Below are positions 1-10,700 of a stretch of DNA of 26,407 nucleotides, one piece after another. Numbering within the stretch: position 1 is the stretch's first letter; every line of letters starts with the position of its first letter. Source of the stretch: Beroe ovata (lineage: Eukaryota > Ctenophora > Nuda > Beroida > Beroidae). The stretch lies in the NCBI GenBank assembly GCA_946803715.1, contig CAMPET010000006.1, forward strand, positions 508,846-535,252, in the 5' to 3' direction. The notes under the pieces were generated by a model that saw nothing but the letters and a program-made list of their open reading frames with translations, was not told where the DNA came from and made no database searches. The position numbers and the translations under genes are program-made.

Positions 1-147
1 TGTAAATCTTAGTAAACAATTGAATTAGGGATTTTAACATAATTTATCTGATAAGAATCACCACGACCACCACTTTGATGAACCATTTTCTCTAACCCTC
101 ATTTTCTCTTCAACTCTTATTCGTCAAAATCTACAAAACAGAACGTG

Positions 148-1224
148 ATGACTCAGACATCAGAGCGGATATCAATGCGGGAAGTGATGGATAGTGATCA
201 ATGTGGGGGCGTGGTCATCACTAACCCCCTAGCACCCACAACCCAAGCAGACTCCCCTATGCCAGTGAAGACTGACCCAGAGCCCCCTGATCCACCACCA
301 GTTTCACCACCCAAAGTACCCATCATAAACCGGATCAAGGGAATCTCCCTGTTCATATTCGCTAGTATACTGGCGAGTGCCCATGGTGCCACGGTCAAGA
401 CCATGAGGATCATACCGAGTGGGGAAGTAGTGCTAATCTCCTGCTGTTTGGCCGCGTGTTTCCTATCCACTATCATCACATTCCAGGGACACAATATGAC
501 GTCATTCCCCCGCAAGAAGTGGGTCTTGTTACGGTGTATATTCGGGTCGGGAGCACTCCTCTGCAAAGTGTGGAGTGTACAGAACATGCCCCTGGGTAAT
601 GCCAGTGCTCTGGTCTTCACTTCTCCTATCATGACATGCGTCTTGGCTCGTGTCTTCCTCAAGGAAAAAGTCAATCCGTTCCATCTACTCGCAGTACTAG
701 CTGGACTAGCCGGAATAGTCCTCATCTCCAAACCCACCTTCATATTCCCCACTGACTCACCAGCGGACTACCCACTGTGGTACAATGCAGTTCCCTTATC
801 TGCGGCCCTGTGTCTCAGTATAGCGTATGTGTGTCAGCGACACATTGGCGCCGTAGTAAACTGCACAATAGTCTCGTTTTATGGAGTTGTTAGTCAGATG
901 CTCGCAGCACTCGTTATACAGACAGCATCCGGTTCTAACTACGTTAACCCTTCCTGCTATTCATTCAGAGGGTTGTTGGTTTTTCTCGCATTCGCTACCG
1001 CTACAGTGTTCATGTCTGTAAACAAGGGACTGAGTTATGAGAAGGCAGCCACAGTTTCACTCATCAGGAACCTGGATACAGTCCTGGGATTTGTACTCCA
1101 GGTGCTCCTATTCAAGGAGCAGGCAGAGACCCTGTCCCTGGTGGGAGCTGCTCTGATAATGACTGGAACAATCAGTCTTACCCTATCCAAGATGTTTGGT
1201 GTGGACTGTGGCATCAAGTTGTGA
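148..1224 (+). CDS. SLC35G-like (EamA/drug-metabolite transporter) multi-pass membrane protein, intronless
   Basis: A single open frame of 358 residues starting at the ATG at 148; the GTG just before it is not used as a eukaryotic start. Residues 1-60 are hydrophilic and proline-rich (PEPPDPPPVSPP near 44-55) and look like a cytosolic tail. From residue 64 to the end there are about ten hydrophobic segments in two EamA-type halves (about 64-196 and 213-347). Family-like motifs are visible: NASALVFTSPIMTCVLAR followed by FLKEK near 151-174, and NLDTVLGFVLQVLLFKE near 308-324, which resemble vertebrate SLC35G1. Members are solute transporters of the secretory and plasma membranes whose substrates are poorly defined. 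The gene is uninterrupted and lies antisense inside what appears to be an intron of the UNC13-like gene, so a retrocopy origin is possible. Family call is firm; subfamily and substrate are inference. Confidence 0.88.
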   Translation: MTQTSERISMREVMDSDQCGGVVITNPLAPTTQADSPMPVKTDPEPPDPPPVSPPKVPIINRIKGISLFIFASILASAHGATVKTMRIIPSGEVVLISCCLAACFLSTIITFQGHNMTSFPRKKWVLLRCIFGSGALLCKVWSVQNMPLGNASALVFTSPIMTCVLARVFLKEKVNPFHLLAVLAGLAGIVLISKPTFIFPTDSPADYPLWYNAVPLSAALCLSIAYVCQRHIGAVVNCTIVSFYGVVSQMLAALVIQTASGSNYVNPSCYSFRGLLVFLAFATATVFMSVNKGLSYEKAATVSLIRNLDTVLGFVLQVLLFKEQAETLSLVGAALIMTGTISLTLSKMFGVDCGIKL

Positions 1225-1431
1225 TTGGTAACGGTCCAGATCGGAAGCTATGGATATTCATTGACTTGCTGCTTGCCAAGTGTGAGTGTTATCAGTGTAT
1301 GATAGTAGATGGGCGAGGGGAATGCCTCCAAAAAACAGTATGAAATACAACGACAAACGTGACCCCCGGCTGCTCGTTAAATTTTTATAAACCATGATAC
1401 TGCAATTAATATGCTATTGCTAAATTATTAC

Positions 1432-1766
1432 CTTGACCGACTCTCCCACTCTTTCATAGTGTTGTTCGTCTAGTTGTGGCTTTGTCTCAACCACATCCTT
1501 CAGCTTGGAGCATATCTTGCCCCATATGTTCGTTACAATGCTGTAATTATTCTCATTTTGGAATAAAACTTCATATATCTAAATCTTACAAATTAATCAC
1601 TCGAAATTCATTAAATCTAAAATAAATTCCAACAATTATTTCAAAGCGCGGCGCATCACGAAATATAGTGAAATTACGAGACTCACTCGGTGAAAGTAGC
1701 CTTATCCTGCATTCTTCCAATCACAGTAATGTTACTGTCCAGGTAGTCCACTAGCATCCCCAAAAC
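1432..1766 (-). CDS. UNC13-like gene: first MHD2 exons
   Basis: Exon 1687-1766 (phase 0 in, phase 2 out, donor GTGAGT) and exon 1432-1540 (donor GTAATA). Together they read VLGMLVDYLDSNITVI, then FTDIVTNIWGKICSKL and DEQHYERVGESVK. This is the MHD2 pattern: L.YLD.NL, an IW..I helix, then .Y.R. before the FFHAEG helix. The phase-2 join creates the Asp of FTD. No continuation was found between 1 and 1431, so the remaining MHD2 and the second C2 should lie outside the window, with the SLC35G-like gene sitting in the intervening intron. Confidence 0.8.
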
Positions 1767-4700
1767 CTACAAGATAGCGTGATCATATGCGTGATCATAG
1801 CGTGACCATATGGTCATTGGTCAGATACTATCATATGTGTCGCAGAGTTCCTTATTCTTTTGCAGGTGATACAACAACACAGTCAACACTGTTATTAACA
1901 CTGTTAGACACAGTTAACACAGTTACGGCGATAAAATAGGTCGAGAACACTTCCACAAGACAGTTAACATACAGTAACACCTTATACACGAACCTCACCT
2001 CGCTGAGCCAAAAAAACCATGAAAATGGACGAAGATTTAAGATTCCTAATCACGGTTTGTGACTTTGGGAGATCACGGTGACGCGTTACTCACGGTACTA
2101 CTCTCTCGTCTTCCTGCAGACTCATTAACGACGGGTACCAGTGCAGTGGACGGTCGGGACGGTTCCGAGTGATGTGACGAACAAGCAGAGTCTGGGGAGG
2201 GGCCACTGTAGATGTAGTTCGTTCCGTCTGGACGGGTGAGGAGGGGGTGTTTCAGTCGCTTCTTCTCTCGTCTCAAGTCATTCTTAGATCTCGAGTCGTA
2301 GTTCAGATATGGGTGATCTGTATGCGCGGCGTGATCATGGGCTCCACTACAGTTGGCTGTGTGGAGTAGGGGTGCTGTGTCAACATACCCGCTCTGCTTT
2401 GCCAGGGACATGAGATTAGCTTTGGATAGGGATGCCATCTCAATATTAGTCAGGTACTTTCTATCATGAGGTGACTTCTTAGGGGATATTTCTTCAGCCG
2501 TGTGCTGTTTTCGTTCCAACTTGACGGATCGACGACGTCTATCCGACCCATAAGATTTCCGCCTGTGATCTGACGGGTCTTTGCCCGCACGACCCGAACT
2601 CCGCCTGTGTTTACGATGTTTCCGATAATCCCGCTGCACAGATTGATCGGACGATGTCTGATCCCGTCGGAGGGAACGTCTCTTCTCATCTGCACTTCCT
2701 GACGAGTGTCGAGTAGGATTGCTGAGTGCGGGAGAGGAATTGTGGACATGGGCGGGCTCAACATCCATCATTTCTCTATCCTTAGTCTCCCCGTCCTCTG
2801 TAGGTATTCCATCTGAATATGGGCTGGGTGATATGGGACTGATAGCTCTGTATATTTTCGTCCCGATATCTAGAATAGACTCCACCCCGCTGAGCGTTGC
2901 ATTGTCGGAGTTTCTGGAGTAGCATCCTATACTCTCCCCCTCGCTGATCCTGGTCCCGGGTGAGGCAGGTGTGAGGTTGTCGAACACATACATGCTGTCA
3001 CGTGATGCAGCACTATCTGACAGCTGATCATTCTGCTGCTGGGAGCTGCTGCAGACACTCCCCGCGGGTGTCGTCACCGCCATATCATCAGCTCCACACT
3101 CTGATAGTGAGTCCTCCTCTGGAGGGGAGAAGTATAGGGCCGCGTGGTCACTCGGCTCCTGGCGACCTGCCAAATAATCCCCTATGTCAAGTTTCTTATT
3201 TTTGCTAGAATAGAATCAAATCGCAATTCATTGCAGTTGAATTGGAAGTGGTCTATGTAGAAAAACAACATGCGATATTCCTCAAACCATTTCTTCGTCT
3301 AGGAGGAGATTTCACATGACTGCCCCCATCCGTGTTCAGTGCAGCATCAACTGCCACCAATGAGGGTAGCCGCTCAGGGGCGAGTGAGAAATCGGACTCA
3401 TCACTAGATGAGAAGCTGGGTTCATCCACCATTCTGGGGATGAGGAAACTCCTCATACTGTCACTCATGAGCGCCAGCAGCGGAAACAGAAATAAAGAAA
3501 ACCACTCGCGCCGCCATCAAGATTTTGCAAGACTGAATTTATGTGTGTGAGTGGCAGAGCTAGATGCAGGCAAATAATGAGACCAGCGAGTAATGACGAG
3601 AAATTAACACATACGTGCAGGCTGGCACTAGTGCTGCGCGCATAATCGGCAATTACAGGATTCATAGGCTAGGACCGGATGGAATATTGATTCAGGGAAA
3701 TTGCACCGAAGCAAATTTCACAGTTGGATTTGCCACTAAAATACATAATCTTCAGCACGAAGGTCATGTTCAGTAGCCGTGTGTGCAGTCTACGTGGTTG
3801 GCTCCTTGTAGCAATAGTATTGGTAACACTAACTCTAACTATAACAGTTAATAAATTGGTCACAGTGTCAAATTTTGAAGCTCAATTTTATGCAAGTGTT
3901 GCAAATCTTCCCAATTTCCAGTGAGCTCGAACAACACTGTTCGTTCCTGTTTTAGGAGTGGTTCGTGATTAATTGAATGGAGTAAAACACGTGGAATTCA
4001 CCTTGGTAAATGGACGAGTACTGTAATCATGTTACAGGATTGACGTCATATAAGCAATCATAATCATCTGGAACAGAGTCATAAAATTCTTCTCGCACTG
4101 TCAGTCTCAAACTATGTGAGGTCATGAATCACGTAGGATAGGTACTTATCAGGTTCTGTAACTTGATTGTTTGATTACAATTTCTCCAATAAACCAGACT
4201 GATCAGTTAATTGGTCTGGTAATTAAATAATTAATGCAAACAACTTGCTCCTCCCTCATATGATGCTCATGCATGGTTATTAAGCCTTCCACAGGTGATA
4301 TCTATAACATCTATGTGTGTGTGTGTGTGTGTTCTGTCTGATGCTTGGGTTTCAGCTGCTACTTCCATTAAGCGCTGGAAAATTCGGTGTTCTTAGTGTA
4401 TAATCACCAGGGGTAGGTCTATCTGCTCCTTTTCTTCTGTAATATGAAGTCATTGGTGAATATAATGACAATTCTGATGATTTGACAATAAAATTGATCA
4501 GTACAAATCTTTCCTGATCATGAGCATTGGCCACTATATTATGATGTCGCTCAGTAACTGACCTGCAACACCGGTGTTTTTGTTGTTCCCACATTCCGGA
4601 GGATATCATTGCCCAGGATCTGACTCCGGTGCCGGTAGAGCGGAGAGGTGTGGTCCAGATCAGCCTCCGTGATCCGCCGAGTGGTAGTAACCCTCCTCTG

Positions 4701-7700
4701 ACACATTTCACTGGGCTTCAGATAGAGAGATGCCAGCCCATATCTGGGTATATCGTCATGATGGGTAACCCCTGCGTCATTTCCATCACGCTTCTGCACT
4801 TCGCTCTGATCACGTGATTTCTCTCTTCCGTTATGAGGTGTCGTGATAAGTGCTGGCATCTCTCCAATTTCGTCATTTTCATCCTCCTTCTCCTCGATAC
4901 ACTCGTCAAATTCCTCATCACTGTCATCACTCAAGTTGTAACCGAGTAGGTCAGCATTTCCATCATCCATGACATCAGCAACATCGGCATCAATAGACTG
5001 CTCCATCGCCAGCAGACTATCAATCAATTGGGATGTTCTGCAGTTATGCTGGTCATTGTTACTCCTAATGGAGGATATGCTGCTACAAATGGATGTAACA
5101 CTCTTCTCACGACTGCTCCTTGACTGTTTCCTTGGTGAGGACTGACCGTTGTCAAGGTTACAGGATATTGGAGCAGAATGACTGGGTTTTCGGGAAACAG
5201 TAATAGTAGGTGTTCTGATCTGTTCTTTCACCCGCGTATCCTGTCTGGGACCTGCAGGTTTGTGGGCGAGAAGTCTGGATAGCGTGTCACTCGCATCGTC
5301 AACAAGTTCGATCAAACTGATAAAAACATCGTCATGCTTGATTTGGTCCTGAGTTTCCTTGATTTTGATGTCCAGAGACAGTGAAAATTCGTTAAGCCTC
5401 CCTTTTACGGAATCTAACAGTGCGTCGAACATTTGCAATTGCAGTTAACCTTATCAATGATCGTTGTTCAATTTTAAATGCTAAATATTATACGAATGAT
5501 AGGATGGTACGAATTTTGTAATAAGTAATTTTGATACAATGACGTATCATGACGTTTTGAAGAACTTCCAAATCATTATGAATCTCATCTACAACATGAC
5601 AAACCGAGCAAAAATGCCGCATAATGTCACAAAAAAGACAAATCATGGACGAAAGATCCTTATTAACAACTGCACAATTACGGCATCAAAATAGACTTCC
5701 TAGGAGTAGGAGATAGTTGGCAGATATGAAGATGAAAACATGTCAGATAATATGTGTACAGCTCGTTTTCTAGTCTATCCGGACCAGCTTAGCAACGGCC
5801 TATACAAAACGAGGCTCACAATCACAGATGGGTAAATTACACATTTCCTGGAAGAGGGAAAAACCCGATCACCAAAAACGCGCATTATATCATGCGAAAA
5901 TTGGAGACGGCAGACGGTCAGTACACTGTTTATTATAGATTTACAACCGGTTATCAGGAAGTAAAAAACAATTCTAATTTCACGTGGTCTCTAGCCACGA
6001 TTCTCCTTATGCGGGAATACTACAGAACATCGGCATCTAGAAGTCTGAGTTCACAGATTCGGCGTGCGCCAAATGATGCGCTCCAAATGCAGGAAATAGA
6101 CGGAGATCTGCATTGGAGATGGGGGAGATCTCTAACCTTCTTCAGGGTGACTATCAAAATGCAACACCTCATATATCGCCCTATTTTCCATCAGTTCATT
6201 CTCTACTTCATTGCACGGGCACATTTACAATTACAATGGATTGGCAACCCAGCAGCTTCATGAAACAAGATGAAATAACTTCAAATATCAAGAAACTATA
6301 ATAGAAGCTATAGTAAGGAACTAAACGGAATTAGAACTATGAACCATTTCCCAATCCCGAAGAATATAAATGGCTAGAAATTGTAGACCATTACGATCTA
6401 TGGTCAAACGTGGTTATCATTCTCAACTCAGCGCTAATATGAATTCCCGAGTTACCTTGGATGTTTGATTTCGGAGAAATCGTGATCATGAAATTCGCTA
6501 CAAATTTCCTTGTAACCAAAATTGTTAGGTAATTGAGGTCTCTATGGCGATCGTGAAAGAATTCTTAGTGGTTAAAGCAAGAAAATCCTAGTTGGTGCTA
6601 TGGGTGAAGCCAGGCATATTTGTTACCTATAAAAGGCCCGACGCCTCTGACGCCCTCCCCCTTTTAAACACTCGCACTAGACTCTTACAACAATAAACCA
6701 TTAATACCGTGCATAACGAACAAATGAAGGGCTAAGAATGTTCGAGAATCTAATCTATTGTCGGATGGGTTTGGTTGAGCGTGTCTCAGTCCTGACCAAT
6801 CTTGCAGCAGCAGGTTTGATTTTCATTGTTCATAATGATCTTGAAAAATTCGTGATTCATGCGGCTAGCAGAAGAATTATTGAATACAGGTCTGGTGTAA
6901 ATATGCGACATATACACATCGAATATTTCGACCTGTAACATATCCCCTGATATTTATAGCATATCTTCAATTGGCTACTGTGGTTCATCCAGTATCAGTA
7001 GTGCAACAAGAATAACAATTGCAGTGATGGAACGATATAATATATTATGGTGCGAAAGCGCCGTTTGAAATGACATAAACTGTCTACTGACATCACACGA
7101 GGCTGATCGCTGACTACAAAACTCGCTGAAAACGAACAACATAACTGACAACACAGTACACGAACAAGACGCAGCTAACTCATACATTGACGTTACAAAA
7201 GGAGTAATAACAACTGACAGATGAACGGCGAGTATTGGCTCCAAACAACAACAACAACAAGTACAACTGACAATTGACCGATATCTGACCTGTGCTGCTG
7301 AAACATCCAAATTAGTTTTCCTCAGCTCATACACATATTTTTCAAATGATGCATCCATCTGGTAAAGAAACATGAGTAAAGAAACATCTGGTAAAGGAAC
7401 ATCTGGTAAAGAAACATGAGTTATCATGATAGGGGGGGGGGCCAAGTCTAATTTTGGGCAATTTTGGGTAATTTTGGGCAGCAATTTTTTGTCCAATTTT
7501 CAAAAAATAGGGTAAATTTGGACAAAATTGGACAAAATTGGACACTTTTTTGTTGTCCATTTCTTCTATAGCTCTATAGATTCATCGGTANACTGACAAT
7601 TGACCGATATCTGACCTGTGCTGCAGAAACATCCAAATTAGTTTTCCTCAGCTCATACACATATTTCTCAAATGATGCATCCATCTGGTAAAGAAACATG

Positions 7701-10700
7701 AGTTATCATGATACAATCATGTATGCAATGCATGGGCTGTGCTATTGTATGGATTATATCACGTTTAAGTTATGGGTATAAGTTAAAGTTATACCCGTTA
7801 TGGCTACTGGCCAGGGTATGACAACCGACCTACCTTCTCAACAAGACCCATAACCAAAATATTTTCTTCGAACTTGAGTGCAAGGTTATTTGTAGAGATC
7901 GTTTCTTTCAACTTCTGAAGAAGACTACAATCATCTTTCATTTCCATCATTCATTCCCCTGATTTTTTATCAAGAACATACTGTTTGGAAGTTTATACTG
8001 GGTCACGTGTGGAAGCATATATATTTATCCAACTGAGAGAGACAGCTGCAGTAGCAATATTATACTGACCTCGTGACTGCTCGTCCAGAGGACCATGTTC
8101 AGGTCTTGTTCCAAGCTATTGTTTATCTGCTTCAACAGATACATGTTGTTGAAAGCTATCAGCATCTGCGATAGCATGATATGAATTGAGAGCAGACATG
8201 CTTAGTGCTCACAGACATCATTGGTAACCATGGAGACGGTGAAGAACTCAAACACCTGTATATCCATAGTTTACCTCATCCTGTATATCGAACTGTGTCT
8301 CTGCATAGCCTGATGCATGATAACGCATCTCCACCACCAATGCCCTGAGCTGGGCTGCGTAGTTGTGCAGGTGACTGCACAATGTAGTTACCAAGTTCAC
8401 AAAGATTGGTGCGTTATCAGAACAGATTGGAGCGTTGATGTCCAGCCAACATTTACATATCTGTGTGGGAGGACATGAAAATAGTGTGTTCAAATTCTAT
8501 TGCATAATACTTCTGAAGGGGGCGGTTCTTAAGGTATATTTATGTCATGCTCTACATTAGACGATGTTCTATAGATTATCAGTTGTTAGCAAGCATTCTT
8601 TCATACGTTTTTGAAGCTCCTCTCCACTTCACGAGTACTGACACTGGAATCCTCTACCGGAGCCTCAGACTGTATCTTCTCCATGATGATCAGCTTCTCC
8701 GAGTGAGAGCCCAGCTTTGTGTTTACCACTTGACACCACTTACGCAGCAGCTCGCTGAAGTGGCTCTTGAAGATTTGCTGCAGCCTGAATGCTCTGAAAA
8801 TATTGTCTGCATAAGTCGCTACGTACTATAACTGATCATTCATCATATTCATAACGTCAGCTATAATAGTGGTCGGTAGCCACTTATTCTCGCAATAGTC
8901 TTGCAATGTGCTGAAGTCATGATGCGGAATTGGTAACTTTCATCTGAGAAGACACTCGCTAAATCATAGTCGAGTCCAAAATACAGATGCCAGACAATGG
9001 CTCGACTAACTTATCATTTGTAGCATCGTTAGTCTGGACAAGATGGTTGATAGAGTTGTACAACATGAATGTTGATATCATGACCCCGTTAGCATCAGGC
9101 AACACTTTACTCCAGTACTTGTTGACACCCACCATCACTTTCTTGATGTCCTCGAAAAGCTGAAACAATATGTAACGCACACGTGAGGAGCTCAAGCTCA
9201 TTCTGCTCCATCACTGGATAAATATATCATGCCTATATCTGAAGAGATAAAATGATAGCAATATGATGATCGAGAGATAATGACTTGTTAATGATCTCTG
9301 GACGAAGCACCCTTCACAGGACCCACGTACTCTATCTTTATCTATCTACCGGTATGATGATGAGTCATTACAGTATGAAATGAGGAATTACCAGTTCTAT
9401 GGCAGTCTCGTACACGATCAGCTGAACGTCGAAGTTGCAAGAGCAGAATATGATCTTGTATTCGGAGGAGAAGGGCTCGATCTCACAATCAAGTCGGATC
9501 ACCGTACGGATCATGTATTCCAACTGAGATTTCTGCAAACATGATAGACATCGACTAACATCATTCGAGAAACTTAGAAAAACGTCCAACTTTAGAAGCA
9601 AATCGATACCCTCACCATATCATGACTGTTCACTGTATCGACTGTCCTGACTTTCTCATACAAATCTGCAGCGGCAGTCTGTAAGATTGTTGTCATGACA
9701 GACTCTTCCGAAACTGTCATCGGATTCCATAACTCATTCTTGAAAAGCATCTGGTACCCTCTGTAAGTGTAAGGGAGACGAAAATCACCATCTCTATTTG
9801 GTGCGGATATGCTTCAGAAAGTGACAAGTGTTTGCCACAAGAGTTATAATGCACCTGACTAGATACTCTTCAATATTATATTACGTCTCTATAAGTCTTT
9901 GTTAATACATGAACAATGAACATTATAAGACGAAAAGTGAAAACAAGGATCACAAAACGATACTAATTCTGCACACCTGACAAGGTCTGTGACAGCTTTG
10001 AGGTCGGTTTTCTTGTGCGGGGAGCAGCTGAATGGGAGCTGGGATAGGATGAACTTCACATATCTCCCAAATGCGTTGAACGACAAGAGCAGTTCATCGG
10101 TCTGAGGAAGTGAGATCTTTCATAGTTTAAGACCGATGATTGGGGGATTCGTATTTCCAAAAATCAATGATATCATTGAGTGGGAATTGTCGCTTGGGTA
10201 CCTCTTCGACAGAGAGAATGGAAAATGGACATTGCAACAGCTCGACTAAAGTATCAACCAAGATCTCCTCTGAACCACCACTGTTGATATAGTGGTTGCT
10301 CTGTGCTTGCCATTTCCTGGTATGGTGGAAATTAAGTAATTAATACTGAAGTAACGAGCAGGATCAATTTCAACAAATGACCGATCAGAGTTCACATATG
10401 GATGAAGAGGATGAAAGAGCTGAGAAATTTCGATATGACAGATTAAAAAACGAACGCTATTGTTGTATGGTCTGTTGAAAGTCCGGTGAAAGCCTGATGC
10501 ATTTCTATCATGATCTCCGATTCCCGAGGAAGCCTGAAACCCCACAAGGCAAGGGAGTCCGGGTGTTGCTTCATACCCTCGTGAGAGAGGAGGAAGGAGT
10601 AGAGTTGCTTGTGGAGGATGAAAAGCTTGCTCCTGTCTCGCTGACAACCAGCCTAAGGTTGATGAACGAATATTGAGAAAGTTATAATACATGCACATTA

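Larger units (their letters stand above)
3469..4562. other. Intronic stretch, mostly without features
   Basis: It holds the plus-strand candidate exon at 3766-3923 and a TG microsatellite at 4314-4332. Short minus-strand frames near 4040-4130 and 4360-4440 look peptide-like but their phases do not fit the flanking exons. Confidence 0.4.

Noticed and set aside
198-752. Long minus-strand open frame (184 codons)
   Set aside because: It is the antisense shadow of the SLC35G-like gene, which has the membrane segments and family motifs.
5892-6301. Two overlapping plus-strand frames of 60-123 codons
   Set aside because: No splice signals, no recognisable composition and mutual overlap in different frames.
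6975-7289. Open frame running about 100 codons past the DVSAAQ donor, ending in a hydrophobic stretch
   Set aside because: It follows a good donor, has Cys-rich and hydrophobic composition unlike the protein, and the canonical exon junction is supported by family spacing.
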